A stretch of DNA of 64,000 nt from Owenweeksia sp. (GCA_002695025.1 NZNV01000017.1:496001-560000); one strand, 5' to 3'. Shown: positions 8,209 to 17,731, counted from the first letter of the stretch. Numbers and translations are program-made. The notes: generated from the sequence alone by a model not told the origin.

Positions 8209-11200
8209 ATGCAGAATAAAGGAGTTATTCGATTGTTTGCGATAATTTTCGCCTTAGCCTGTCTTTACCAATTATCATTTACCTATGTTGCCAATAAGGT
8301 TGAAAATGACGCTGAAGAGTATGCTCAGGGCGATCTCGCTAAAAAGCAACGCTACCTGGACTCTATCAACAGTCAGACGGTGTACAACTTGGGTATTGAT
8401 GAATTTACCTATGCAGAGGTAAAGGAAAAAGAGATCAATCTTGGTCTTGACCTTCGTGGTGGTATGAACGTTATCCTGGAGGTTTCCGTGAAAGATATTC
8501 TTCGTGAACTTTCCAACGACCCCAGAAACCCTGTTCTCCAGGAGGCTTTCCAAAGAGCTGATAAAAAAGCAACTACAGGTCAGGATAACTACCTGTCTTC
8601 TTTCTTTGAATCATTGGAAGAAATCAAATCTGAAAAGAATCTGAATGTAAAATTGAGTGATCCCTCCCTGTTTGGTACCAAGGAACTGAACGATAAACTG
8701 GGTTTTAATGCAGAGGACAACCAGGTAAAAGAAGAATTGAATGGCCAGGTAAATGCGGCCGTGGAAAACGTTTATACGGTATTACGCGCCCGCATTGACC
8801 AGTTTGGTGTGGTTCAGCCCAATATTCAACGTCTTGATAATAGTGGCCGTATTTTAGTGGAGTTACCTGGTGTTAAGGATCCGGACCGTGTTAAAAAACT
8901 TTTACAGGCTACCGCAGAACTGGAGTTCTGGAATGTATATAATGGTTCGGAGCTGATAGGTTTTCTGAATGCTGCCAACGAAACATTGAAAACGATCGTG
9001 GAAAATCCACGGGCTAAAAAAGACAGCCTCAGCGGTAATGCGGTCAGTGAAGAAGAACTGGCGGATGACCTTAACATTACAGCAGTTGACGACCAAACGG
9101 ACAATATTGCACTTAAAGATACCGGCATTATTGATGCCAATGAAACGGATGGTATAGATTCTCTCCTGGTTGGCACCGAGGCAGACTCCTTGGCTGCCGA
9201 TAGTGCTGCAGCTACTACCTTTAATCCTCTTTACGAGGTAATGTTCCCCAACGTAAACTTCCAGACCGGAGAGCCTAATCCAGGTCCTATGGTAGGCTAT
9301 GCCTCAGTTAAGGATACAGGTAAGGTAAAAGAATACCTGAGCAACCCTAAGGTGAAAAACCTGCTTACCGGTAATGCACGTTACACTAAATTTCTTTGGA
9401 CTGCCAAGCCAGACGCTAACGGTCTTTTAGGCATTGTAGCGGTTCAGACCGACCGTAACCAGAAACCCATTTTAACCGGTGATGTGATCACCGATGCCCG
9501 TCAGGACTTTGATGAGCGTAACAGCGCCATTGTGTCTATGAACATGAACGCCCAGGGCGCCAAAAAATGGTCAAAAATTACCAGTGAAGCTTCCTCACAG
9601 GACCCTAAGAGGAGTGTAGCAGTAGTTCTTGATAACTATGTGTATTCTGCTCCAACTGTTCAGGGTGAGATCCCCAACGGTAGAACCCAGATCATGGGAG
9701 ATTTTACGGTTACCGAGGCACAGGATCTTGCCAACATCTTAAAAGCTGGTGCTTTACCGGCCCCTGCACGCATCATTCAGGCTGATATTGTAGGTCCTTC
9801 TCTGGGACAGGAAGCTATCAATGCCGGTCTGTGGTCATTTGGTATTGCCCTGCTGATAGTGATGTTGTACATGATCTTCTATTACAGCGGAGCTGGTATA
9901 GCCTCTGATGTTGCCCTTATTGTGAACATGTTCTTCATTTTCGGGGTACTGGCCTCTTTGGGAGCGGTACTTACTCTTCCCGGTATCGCAGGTATTGTGC
10001 TTACCATCGGTATGGCGGTAGATGCCAACGTTCTGATCTACGAAAGGATTCGTGAAGAACTATTACAGGGAAAAGGGTTGAAACTGGCTATTAAGGATGG
10101 TTATAGCAATGCTTTCAGCTCCATTATTGACGCTAACGTAACCACCCTGTTAACGGGTATTATCCTTTACTTATTCGGAACCGGACCTATCCGCGGTTTT
10201 GCCACTACTCTTATTATAGGTATCCTTACTTCTTTATTCTGCGCCATATTCATTACCAGGCTGATCTTCGAAGCCCGCCTGGATCGTAAGAAAGTAGTAA
10301 GCTTCTCCACCAATATAACCAAGGGGGCCTTCCGTAATTTCAATATAGATTTCCTTGGAAAACGTAAAGTTGCCTACTTGGTGAGCAGTCTTATTATTGT
10401 GGCTGGTATTGCCTCACTGGTAACGCGCGGGCTTAACTACGGTGTTGATTTTGTGGGTGGCCGTTCGTACCAGGTGCGTTTTGATCAGCCGGTAAGCTCT
10501 GTAGATATACAAACTTCTCTTGGTGATTATTTTGTGAACGAAGACGGTACTAAGGTTTATCCTGAAGTGAAGACCATTGGTGACGATAACCAGGTGGTTA
10601 TTACCACTAAGTATAAGATCTCCGAAACTGGCCCTGAGGTAGAAGAAGATATCAAAAACAGGCTTTATGAAGGAACCCAGCAGTACTACAACACAGTGCC
10701 GGATAAAGAAGCCTTTTTCTCAGAAGCTGGAGCTGCGGATATAGGTATTGTTGCTGAGCGCCAGGTAGGACCTACCATTGCTGATGATATCAAGAAATCA
10801 GCTATTTGGGCCATCCTGTTCTCCCTGGTGGTTATATTCCTGTACATCCTCGTGCGCTTTAGCAAGTGGCAGTTCAGCCTTGGTGCTGTAGCCGCAGCTT
10901 TCCATGATGTATTGGTTGTACTATCCCTGTTCTCTCTGTTGTATGGCTTCCTTCCTTTTTCACTGGAGATCGACCAGGCCTTTATTGCTGCTGTACTTAC
11001 CGTAATCGGGTATTCGTTGAATGATACCGTGGTGGTGTTTGACAGGATCAGGGAGTACCTGGGTATAAAAGGTAAACGCAAGGCCATGAACGTTGTGGTT
11101 AACGAAGCCTTGAACAGCACTCTTAGCCGTACGGTAAATACCTCATTGACTACCTTCTTTGTATTGCTTGTGATCTTTGCCTTTGGAGGTGAAGTGATCC

Positions 11201-11319
11201 GTGGCTTCATGTTTGCCTTGCTGATAGGTATCGTAGTAGGTACTTATTCATCGCTTTTCATTGCTACCCCGCTTATGTTGGATACTTTGAAAAAGACGGA
11301 TAAAGAGGGAGATGAATAA
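8209..11319 (+). CDS. secDF: Protein translocase subunit SecDF (fused SecD-SecF)
   Basis: 1036 aa, the usual length for the fused Bacteroidota form. It is an inner-membrane RND-type accessory of the Sec translocon that uses the proton gradient to help pull exported proteins into the periplasm. The SecD half has an N-terminal membrane helix, LGLDLRGGMNV near residue 80, a large periplasmic region to about 530, and a six-helix bundle containing GMAVDANVLIYERIREEL (about 603-620). The SecF half begins near 710 with LNYGVDFVGGRSYQV and has SLNDTVVVFDRIREYL in the second bundle. A segment at about 265-340 is rich in Asp, Ser and Ala and looks like a lineage-specific insert in the periplasmic part. 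It is followed by a strong terminator. Confidence 0.97.
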   Translation: MQNKGVIRLFAIIFALACLYQLSFTYVANKVENDAEEYAQGDLAKKQRYLDSINSQTVYNLGIDEFTYAEVKEKEINLGLDLRGGMNVILEVSVKDILRELSNDPRNPVLQEAFQRADKKATTGQDNYLSSFFESLEEIKSEKNLNVKLSDPSLFGTKELNDKLGFNAEDNQVKEELNGQVNAAVENVYTVLRARIDQFGVVQPNIQRLDNSGRILVELPGVKDPDRVKKLLQATAELEFWNVYNGSELIGFLNAANETLKTIVENPRAKKDSLSGNAVSEEELADDLNITAVDDQTDNIALKDTGIIDANETDGIDSLLVGTEADSLAADSAAATTFNPLYEVMFPNVNFQTGEPNPGPMVGYASVKDTGKVKEYLSNPKVKNLLTGNARYTKFLWTAKPDANGLLGIVAVQTDRNQKPILTGDVITDARQDFDERNSAIVSMNMNAQGAKKWSKITSEASSQDPKRSVAVVLDNYVYSAPTVQGEIPNGRTQIMGDFTVTEAQDLANILKAGALPAPARIIQADIVGPSLGQEAINAGLWSFGIALLIVMLYMIFYYSGAGIASDVALIVNMFFIFGVLASLGAVLTLPGIAGIVLTIGMAVDANVLIYERIREELLQGKGLKLAIKDGYSNAFSSIIDANVTTLLTGIILYLFGTGPIRGFATTLIIGILTSLFCAIFITRLIFEARLDRKKVVSFSTNITKGAFRNFNIDFLGKRKVAYLVSSLIIVAGIASLVTRGLNYGVDFVGGRSYQVRFDQPVSSVDIQTSLGDYFVNEDGTKVYPEVKTIGDDNQVVITTKYKISETGPEVEEDIKNRLYEGTQQYYNTVPDKEAFFSEAGAADIGIVAERQVGPTIADDIKKSAIWAILFSLVVIFLYILVRFSKWQFSLGAVAAAFHDVLVVLSLFSLLYGFLPFSLEIDQAFIAAVLTVIGYSLNDTVVVFDRIREYLGIKGKRKAMNVVVNEALNSTLSRTVNTSLTTFFVLLVIFAFGGEVIRGFMFALLIGIVVGTYSSLFIATPLMLDTLKKTDKEGDE

Positions 11320-11343
11320 AGCCAGATAAAATATAAATGTATA

Positions 11344-11372
11344 AGACCCCGCCTTTTCAGGCGGGGTTTTTT
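11344..11372 (+). terminator. Rho-independent terminator of secDF
   Basis: Perfect 7-bp stem CCCCGCC/GGCGGGG (11347-11353 with 11360-11366), loop TTTTCA, then six T. It separates secDF from the tatA-like gene and shows that the open frame upstream of 11403 is not coding. Confidence 0.9.
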
Positions 11373-11377
11373 CTTAG

Positions 11378-11385
11378 TACTTTTG
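11378..11385 (+). promoter_or_regulatory. Possible -7 box of the tatA-like gene
   Basis: TACTTTTG matches TAnnTTTG 18 bases upstream of the ATG at 11403 and directly after the secDF terminator. No -33 TTG is visible because the terminator occupies that position. Confidence 0.45.
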
Positions 11386-11402
11386 AAGCAAAATCTAAAT
11401 TG

Positions 11403-11684
11403 ATGACGGGGATTTTTTTGATCTTTAATATTGGAGGAGGAGAGATTTTTTTCATCTTGCTAATAGTGGTAATGCTTTTTGGAGCCGATAAGATCCCGGA
11501 AATTGCCCGGGGATTAGGAAAAGGCATTAAGGAGGTGCGCAATGCAGCTAATGATCTTAAAAATGAGATCAATAATTCCACAAAAGATGATGAAGACCTG
11601 AGAAAATTCAGGGAAAAAGTGGAGAAGGAAAAAAAGGATCTGGAAGAGATCGCAGGTTCTGTAAGACGTAAACTTGATCCTTAA
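11403..11684 (+). CDS. Sec-independent (twin-arginine) translocase TatA/TatB-like protein
   Basis: 93 aa from ATG 11403; the longer frame from 11337 would run through the secDF terminator. One N-terminal membrane helix (about residues 5-25) ends in the family-typical FG at the helix/amphipathic junction. It is followed by the amphipathic helix DKIPEIARGLGKGIKEVRNA and a charged, Lys/Glu-rich coiled tail. This is the TatA/TatB layout; TatA is the more likely assignment in Bacteroidota, but sequence alone does not separate TatA from TatB here. The product would form the Tat pore for folded proteins in the inner membrane. The caxA-like gene starts 2 bases after its stop, implying an operon. Confidence 0.85.
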   Translation: MTGIFLIFNIGGGEIFFILLIVVMLFGADKIPEIARGLGKGIKEVRNAANDLKNEINNSTKDDEDLRKFREKVEKEKKDLEEIAGSVRRKLDP

Positions 11685-11686
11685 CT

Positions 11687-12625
11687 ATGGCTTACCTTTA
11701 TCTGGTTGCCGGTATAATACTTTTACTTTTTGGTGGAGATTTCATCGTTAAGGGCTCCGTTGATCTTGCCCTCAGGATGCGCGTGTCTATCCTCGTAATC
11801 GGGATGACCGTGGTATCCTTTGCTACTTCAGCACCCGAACTCCTGGTAAGCCTTGATGCCGCGATGGACGGGTACACCGACATATCTTTTGGTAATGTTA
11901 TAGGGAGCAATATTGCCAATATTTCGCTTATACTGGGGCTTACGGCCCTTATCGTGCCACTTTCGGTACAAACCAAAACCTACAAACTGGATTGGTGGGT
12001 TATGATGGGAGTAACCCTGCTGCTGTTCCTTTTCCTTTATTTTGACCATATACTGGGACGTACCGAAGCAGTAATTATGATAGTTGGTCTACTGGCTTAT
12101 AATATCATGCAGATCCGTACATCCAGGAAATCAGATGCAAATTCTGATGTGGATGTTTCCACTTTGCGCAAGCCCTGGCTTACCATCCTTTTTCTGCTGT
12201 TGGGTGTAGCGGGATTGAAATTCGGAGCTGAATTCCTGATAGATGGGTCCGTGGTGCTGGCCAGGGAATGGGGAGTCAGTGAACGGGTTATTGGTATTAC
12301 CGTGGTGTCAGTAGGTACCAGCTTACCGGAACTGGCCGCTTCCCTGGTAGCCGCATTCAGGGGAGAGCCCGACCTTTCAGTGGGCAATCTCATCGGGTCC
12401 AATGTATTCAACGTACTGGCTGTTTTGGGTATTTCCGGCCTTATTGTAGATATTCCTCTGAACAATGAGGCCCTTTTAACCTTTGATTTTCCATGGCTCT
12501 TCGGGATATCCTTACTATTGTATCCCATGATGCGCTTCATCACCCGATCTATGATCACCCGCTGGGAAGGTTTGATCATGTTCCTGGCGTACCTTGCTTA
12601 TTTAGGGGGTGTGTTCTTTAATTAG
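11687..12625 (+). CDS. Calcium/sodium (CaCA superfamily) antiporter
   Basis: 312 aa integral membrane protein with about ten helices arranged as two inverted repeats. Each repeat carries the CaCA alpha motif: TSAPELLVSLDAA then FGNVIGSNIANISLILGL (about residues 46-88), and GTSLPELAASLVAA then VGNLIGSNVFNVLAVLGI (about 205-250). The acidic residue in each (S/L)PEL segment is expected to bind the cation. It belongs to the YrbG/CaxA-type exchangers of the inner membrane. It is co-directional with the tatA-like gene (2-base gap) and followed by a hairpin terminator. Confidence 0.93.
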   Translation: MAYLYLVAGIILLLFGGDFIVKGSVDLALRMRVSILVIGMTVVSFATSAPELLVSLDAAMDGYTDISFGNVIGSNIANISLILGLTALIVPLSVQTKTYKLDWWVMMGVTLLLFLFLYFDHILGRTEAVIMIVGLLAYNIMQIRTSRKSDANSDVDVSTLRKPWLTILFLLLGVAGLKFGAEFLIDGSVVLAREWGVSERVIGITVVSVGTSLPELAASLVAAFRGEPDLSVGNLIGSNVFNVLAVLGISGLIVDIPLNNEALLTFDFPWLFGISLLLYPMMRFITRSMITRWEGLIMFLAYLAYLGGVFFN

Positions 12626-12640
12626 GCATTTTTTTGGAGG

Positions 12641-12677
12641 TTACCCCCTTTTAAAAGAGGGGTGGTTTTTATTTTTT
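12641..12677 (+). terminator. Terminator after the antiporter gene
   Basis: ACCCCCTTTT pairs with AAAAGAGGGGT (one mismatch or bulge) and is followed by GG and a T-rich run. Confidence 0.65.
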
Positions 12678-12689
12678 ATCAACATTTTC

Positions 12690-12720
12690 TTGACTACCCC
12701 TGGTAAAATATTTTTCTTTG
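12690..12720 (+). promoter_or_regulatory. Promoter of glnN
   Basis: TTG at 12690-12692, 20-base spacer, TTTCTTTG at 12713-12720 (7 of 8 to TAnnTTTG). The ATG is 25 bases downstream. Confidence 0.5.
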
Positions 12721-12745
12721 CTGAAAATTTTAAAACCCATCTGTA

Positions 12746-14932
12746 ATGCCTTCTATTCGTTTTTCCGCTTTAAACACAACGCATGCCCGTCAGCCGATGG
12801 AGTATGATTCCGGAGACCAGAGAGTGTCTGAGATTTTCGGAGAATTTGTATTCAACAAACCCACCATGCGCGAATACATGACCCCTGAAGCTTTCAGGAG
12901 CGTGGCCAGTGCTATGGATAAGGGAACCAAAATTGATCGCGAGATTGCTGATCAGGTTGCATCAGGAATGAAGTCATGGGCTATCTCCAAAGGAGCTACC
13001 CACTACACGCACTGGTTTCAACCTTTAACCGGTGCTACCGCTGAAAAGCATGACTCCTTTTTTCAGCCTACTGAAGACGGAGGAGCTATAGAAAAATTTA
13101 CAGGAAACCTTTTGGTGCAGCAGGAACCCGATGCTTCAAGTTTCCCCAATGGGGGCATCCGCAATACCTTTGAAGCCCGGGGCTATACCGCATGGGATCC
13201 TACCAGCCCGGCTTTCATTATGGGAAGAACACTGTGTATTCCCACCATTTTTGTGGCGTATACCGGTGAAGCACTGGACCATAAAACACCTTTGCTCCGA
13301 GCCCTTCAGTCTGTTGATCAGGCAGCTACGGAAGTGTGCAGGTATTTTGATAAAAATGTGAAGAAGGTTACTTCCACCCTGGGATGGGAACAGGAGTATT
13401 TCCTGGTGGACACCGCTTTATTCCATGCCCGCCCTGATCTGAAACTTACCGGTCGCTCATTGTTCGGTCACGCTCCTGCTAAAGGTCAGCAATTGGATGA
13501 CCACTATTTTGGTTCAATCCCGGAACGGGTTCGCCATTTTATGCGCGAAATGGAATACGAATGCTACCGTTTGGGTATTCCGGTTACTACCCGCCACAAT
13601 GAAGTGGCGCCCAGCCAGTTTGAGCTTGCACCTATGTTCGAAGAGGCAAACATATCCGTAGACCATAACTCCTTAATTATGGATGTAATGGAAAAGGTGG
13701 CCCGTAGACATCACTTTAAAGTATTGTTGCACGAAAAACCGTTTGCCGGAGTTAACGGAAGTGGAAAACACAACAACTGGTCCTTAGCTACGGATACCGG
13801 GGTTAACCTGCTTAGCCCGGGCAAGAATCCCAAGAGCAACCTTCAGTTCATAACCTTCTTTATCAACTCAATAAAAGCGGTATATGACAATGCTGATTTG
13901 TTGCGGGCATCCATAGCTTCAGCTGGTAACGATCACCGCCTTGGAGCCAACGAAGCTCCTCCGGCCATTATCTCTGTATTTATAGGCAGCCAGCTTACTG
14001 AAACCTTGGATGCTTTGGAAAAACTGGAAAAAGGAAGCCTTTCTCCGGAGCAAAAAACAGAACTGAAACTCAATGTGGTAGGTAAGATCCCTGAGATCCT
14101 CCTGGATAATACGGATCGTAACCGTACTTCACCCTTTGCCTTTACCGGTAATAAATTTGAGTTCAGGGCCGTAGGTTCAAACGCCAACTGCGCCCAGCCT
14201 ATGACCATACTCAATACCATTATGGCCAACCAACTGAGGATCTTCAAAGGTGATGTGGATAAACTGATCAAGGGTGGTATGAAGAAGGATGATGCTATCT
14301 TTAATGTCCTCCGTGATTATATCAAGGAAAGTAAATCCATACGCTTTGAAGGTGACGGCTACAGCGATGATTGGGTTAAGGAAGCTGAAAAGAGAGGGTT
14401 GAACAACGTTAAGACCACGCCTCATGCCCTTGACTTTTATGTAACCAAAAAAGCGCTGGAGATATTTGAATCAAACGGTGTGATGAATAAAGTGGAGGTA
14501 GAAGCCCGCCATGAGATCATGCTGGAAGAATACCAGAAGAAAATACAGATTGAGAGCCGTGTGTTGGGCGATATTGCCGGAAACCACATTGTTCCTACCG
14601 CTATTAAGTACCAAAATCGCCTAATTGAGAACGTAAGAGGTCTCAAGGAGGTGTTGGATGACAAGGTTTTCCGTAAAGTGGCCAAGGAACAGCTGGAGAT
14701 GATCGAAGAAATATCCGAGCGTATTTCGGTGATTATTTCTGAAAAGGAAGCAATGATCGAAACCCGTAAAAAGCTTAATAAGCTTACCGATATGCGAAAA
14801 ATGGCTATCGGGTATTGCGAGGATGTAGTTCCTTTTCTCGATAAGATCCGCTACCAGTGTGATAAGCTGGAAATGCTTATTGATGATGAGTTGTGGCCGC
14901 TTCCCAAGTACAGGGAGTTACTCTTTAACTAG
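12746..14932 (+). CDS. glnN: Glutamine synthetase type III
   Basis: 728 aa, the typical length of the GSIII family, which is much longer than the approximately 470 aa of GSI. It makes glutamine from glutamate, ammonia and ATP in the cytoplasm. Visible features are the GSIII N-terminal region (FGEFVFNKPTMREYM), the metal-binding EQEYFLVD near residue 215, and HNEVAPSQFELAPMFEEAN near 285-303. NGSGKHNNWS (about 336-345) and the ENTLxRI-equivalent region NRTSPFAFTGNKFEFRAVGSNAN (about 455-477) follow. It stands alone with its own promoter and terminator. Nitrogen control is likely, but no specific operator is seen. Confidence 0.96.
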   Translation: MPSIRFSALNTTHARQPMEYDSGDQRVSEIFGEFVFNKPTMREYMTPEAFRSVASAMDKGTKIDREIADQVASGMKSWAISKGATHYTHWFQPLTGATAEKHDSFFQPTEDGGAIEKFTGNLLVQQEPDASSFPNGGIRNTFEARGYTAWDPTSPAFIMGRTLCIPTIFVAYTGEALDHKTPLLRALQSVDQAATEVCRYFDKNVKKVTSTLGWEQEYFLVDTALFHARPDLKLTGRSLFGHAPAKGQQLDDHYFGSIPERVRHFMREMEYECYRLGIPVTTRHNEVAPSQFELAPMFEEANISVDHNSLIMDVMEKVARRHHFKVLLHEKPFAGVNGSGKHNNWSLATDTGVNLLSPGKNPKSNLQFITFFINSIKAVYDNADLLRASIASAGNDHRLGANEAPPAIISVFIGSQLTETLDALEKLEKGSLSPEQKTELKLNVVGKIPEILLDNTDRNRTSPFAFTGNKFEFRAVGSNANCAQPMTILNTIMANQLRIFKGDVDKLIKGGMKKDDAIFNVLRDYIKESKSIRFEGDGYSDDWVKEAEKRGLNNVKTTPHALDFYVTKKALEIFESNGVMNKVEVEARHEIMLEEYQKKIQIESRVLGDIAGNHIVPTAIKYQNRLIENVRGLKEVLDDKVFRKVAKEQLEMIEEISERISVIISEKEAMIETRKKLNKLTDMRKMAIGYCEDVVPFLDKIRYQCDKLEMLIDDELWPLPKYRELLFN

Positions 14933-14955
14933 GCCCGTATACTAAGTTTACCGAA

Positions 14956-14998
14956 AAAGCCATCCTGTTTTGTGCTATACAGGATGGCTTTATTGTTT
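14956..14998 (+). terminator. Terminator of glnN
   Basis: Perfect 13-bp stem AAAGCCATCCTGT (14956-14968) / ACAGGATGGCTTT (14979-14991), 10-base loop, followed by a T-rich stretch. Confidence 0.85.
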
Positions 14999-15117
14999 TC
15001 AAATCTTATATTCGTGGCCATTCCTTTATTCCAGGCGCGATCAACTTTGTAATTCGCATTTCGAATAAATGATTATTTTAGCACGTTACTGCATAATTTA
15101 TTAGATAACTCAATATT

Positions 15118-17664
15118 ATGAGAATACCTTACTGGGGAGTATTTCTAATTGTATCTGTCTTATTTTCAACACCAAACTTCGCTCAAAAAGAAGATCCTGC
15201 TAAAGAAACCAAGGAAAAGGAGGAGCCACTCGATAAGGATGTGGAGAAAGCCTATGAAGCCTATGATGCTCATGAGTATACCTTGGCGATAGAATTGCTG
15301 AAAAGAGCACTTTCAGAAGTTAGTGGTCGTGAGGCCAAAACGGAGGTGTTGTTTAAGCTGGCGGAAAGCTACCGCAATATTAACGAGTATAAAGAAGCCG
15401 AACGCAATTACCAACGTGCCTATAAGCTAGGGTACAAGGATCCTGTAGCCCAGTTGTATTATGCAGATATGTTAAAGGCACAGGGGGAGTATGAAGAGGC
15501 TATTGAGGCTTATCAGGAATACAAAAAAGTAAACCCTACGGACCCGATGGGTGAAGTGGGTATAGAATCTACCCGTCAGGCCATTGCCTGGCAAAACAGC
15601 CCCACCCTCTACCAGGTAAGCAATATGAGTGGTATAAATACCCGCTACATGGACTTCAGTGCTATTTATGGAGGGGACAGACGGGAAAATGACGTTATCA
15701 TTTTTGCGTCTTCAAGAGAAGAAGCCACCGGAAGCAAGGAAGACGGGTGGACAGGTGAAACTTTCATGGATCTTTTTACGACTTCTGCTGAACGTAAAGG
15801 TCGTGGCCGCAGGCCTGGCCGTGGAAACGAGGATGATCTTCTTGACGTAACAGAATTAAAATGGTCCGTGCCCGTACCTATTGATGAGGAAGGTATTGTA
15901 AATACTGGTTTCAGTGAAGGTACAGCCTGTTATGACAGTCGTAAGAAGACCCTGTATTTTACCCGTTGCGTTCGTGAAAAGGACAAAAAATTAGGTTGCT
16001 CCATCTGGACTACTGAGCGTGTGGGGCAATCCTGGCGCCAACCAGAGCCTGTTATAATCGGTTCTGATACCAGTGCCAATGTGGGGCACCCCAGCCTTTC
16101 TCCGGATGATAATCTCCTGTATTTTGTATCTACAGAGTACAATTCTATGGGTGGACGTGATATTTACGTAACCAGTTTTGACCGGAGGAGCAAAACCTGG
16201 GATACACCTAAAAACCTTGGACCTAAAGTGAATACCGACAGGGATGAATACTACCCCTTTGCACATGATGATGGCTACCTGTATTTTTCTTCCAATGGTT
16301 TACCAGGTATGGGAGGACTGGATATTTTCCGTATCAAGGTTGGGGAGGATGGTATGCCCTTACCCGATGCCAAGGCAGAAAATATGCAGTTCCCTATCAA
16401 TACCAACTGGGATGATTTTCACCTCGTTTTTGAGCCAGAATCCACAAAGAGAGGTTTCCTTTCCAGCAACCGTAAAGGAGGTCAGGGTAGTGATGATATT
16501 TATGCCGTATTCAAAACACCTTTGGTTTTCAAACTGGAAGGTGTGGTTACCAACTCCAAAACATTGCAGCCCATTCCTGAAGCAACGGTGAAGCTGGATG
16601 GTTCAGACGGAACCAGTCTGGAAACTACAGCGGATAAGGATGGCTACTACCTGTTTGAGGAAGATAAGATCAAAGAAGATGTGAACTATAAGCTCACCTT
16701 CGAGAAGAAAAAGTTCATTACCAATACCGGGGATGTTACTACTATAGGCATTCCTATCTCAGCCTTTGAGTACTTGCCTTCGGAAATCAGATTCGTACAT
16801 ACCTTACGTTTGAATAAGGCTCTTGATCCTATTGAAGAACCCATTGTACTGCCTAACGTATTCTTTGATCTCGGCAAATGGGACCTGCGGCCTGAAGCCC
16901 GCAACTCACTGGATTCTGTGGTGATCATCATGAATAATAACCCCACCTTTGTTATTGAACTCCGTTCTCATACTGACTACCGTGATACGGAAGAAAGGAA
17001 CCGCGTACTGTCCCAGCACCGTGCGGATACCTGTGTTTCGTATCTCGTGTCCAAAGGTATACCTGCTGAGCGTATGGTGGCCAAAGGGATGGGAGAATCC
17101 GAACCTTTCAGGATCGGTGAAAACTATGATGGTTACGGATCTGATAAGTTGCCCAAGAACGTAACCCTTACCGAGCGGTACATCAAAACATTGAGCCCTG
17201 AACAGCAAGAGGTTGCTAACCAGATAAACCGGAGAACGGACTTTAAAGTACTTCGCGATGATTACGTTCCTGCCGGTGGTCTTGATAAGCCTGATGCGGT
17301 TAGCCCGAGTGAGATCCTCAAGCAGAAAGAAGCAGAGGCCAATGCTCCGGGTGAGATATACATCATTAAAGGGCGTGAAAGCTTTGGCGTGGTGGCTCGT
17401 AAGAATAATATTGATATACGTACCTTAAAAGAACTGAACGATGGCTTGCGCGGAGTGCGTCCCATAGAAGGTATGCAGCTTAAGGTTACCCCTGATGGTA
17501 ATTATGAAGAATGGGATGCCACCCATTACCGTATTGAGCGCAGAGGTCAGGACTTCAAAGACATTGCCCGTAAACTGGATATGGATGATGATGCTCTGGA
17601 AGAGCTCAATCCCGATGTGGATGACCGTGACCTGCAACCAGGTTTCTGGGTTCGTATAAAGTAG
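15118..17664 (+). CDS. OmpA-family envelope protein with TPR, beta-propeller and two LysM domains
   Basis: 848 aa. Signal peptide of about 22 residues (ends NFAQ), then TPR-like helices (about 35-150). A PD40/WD40-like propeller covers about 175-450 (repeats such as GHPSLSPDDNLLYFVS, YYPFAHDDGYLYFSSNG). A carboxypeptidase-regulatory-like fold lies near 475-540. The OmpA peptidoglycan-binding domain (about 578-690) has FFDLGKWDLRPEARNSLDSV and LSQHRADTCVSYLVSKG. Two LysM-like modules lie at the C-terminus (about 745-788 and 800-848). The TPR-propeller-CRD-OmpA order is that of the T9SS-associated protein PorE, but the double LysM end is extra, and PorE is a lipoprotein whereas this has no lipobox. 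Likely role: tying an outer-membrane or periplasmic complex to peptidoglycan. Confidence 0.88.
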   Translation: MRIPYWGVFLIVSVLFSTPNFAQKEDPAKETKEKEEPLDKDVEKAYEAYDAHEYTLAIELLKRALSEVSGREAKTEVLFKLAESYRNINEYKEAERNYQRAYKLGYKDPVAQLYYADMLKAQGEYEEAIEAYQEYKKVNPTDPMGEVGIESTRQAIAWQNSPTLYQVSNMSGINTRYMDFSAIYGGDRRENDVIIFASSREEATGSKEDGWTGETFMDLFTTSAERKGRGRRPGRGNEDDLLDVTELKWSVPVPIDEEGIVNTGFSEGTACYDSRKKTLYFTRCVREKDKKLGCSIWTTERVGQSWRQPEPVIIGSDTSANVGHPSLSPDDNLLYFVSTEYNSMGGRDIYVTSFDRRSKTWDTPKNLGPKVNTDRDEYYPFAHDDGYLYFSSNGLPGMGGLDIFRIKVGEDGMPLPDAKAENMQFPINTNWDDFHLVFEPESTKRGFLSSNRKGGQGSDDIYAVFKTPLVFKLEGVVTNSKTLQPIPEATVKLDGSDGTSLETTADKDGYYLFEEDKIKEDVNYKLTFEKKKFITNTGDVTTIGIPISAFEYLPSEIRFVHTLRLNKALDPIEEPIVLPNVFFDLGKWDLRPEARNSLDSVVIIMNNNPTFVIELRSHTDYRDTEERNRVLSQHRADTCVSYLVSKGIPAERMVAKGMGESEPFRIGENYDGYGSDKLPKNVTLTERYIKTLSPEQQEVANQINRRTDFKVLRDDYVPAGGLDKPDAVSPSEILKQKEAEANAPGEIYIIKGRESFGVVARKNNIDIRTLKELNDGLRGVRPIEGMQLKVTPDGNYEEWDATHYRIERRGQDFKDIARKLDMDDDALEELNPDVDDRDLQPGFWVRIK

Positions 17665-17683
17665 CGTCTTAAAATCTTTAAAT

Positions 17684-17720
17684 AGCGCTTTCGGTAGTCT
17701 GTACCGGGAGCGCTTTTTTT
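17684..17720 (+). terminator. Terminator of the OmpA/LysM gene
   Basis: 13-bp stem 17684-17696 / 17702-17714 (AGCGCTTTCGGTA with TACCGGGAGCGCT, two G-T pairs), loop GTCTG, followed by TTTTTT. It abuts the purM promoter box. Confidence 0.85.
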
Positions 17721-17727
17721 ATTTTTG
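17720..17727 (+). promoter_or_regulatory. -7 box of purM, 4 nt before the start codon
   Basis: TATTTTTG is an exact TAnnTTTG match; CAGA separates it from ATG 17732. Transcription would begin at or next to the start codon. The upstream -33 position is inside the terminator hairpin and holds no TTG. Confidence 0.45.
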
Positions 17728-17731
17728 CAGA

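Noticed and set aside
10686-11210. 174-codon minus-strand frame inside secDF
   Set aside because: Antisense to the conserved SecF half; composition typical of a shadow frame.
11337-11402. Earlier ATG for the tatA-like gene
   Set aside because: The segment contains the secDF terminator hairpin and would put a non-native tail before the TatA membrane helix.
12097-12579. 160-codon minus-strand frame inside the antiporter gene
   Set aside because: Antisense to the second alpha repeat of a clear CaCA protein.
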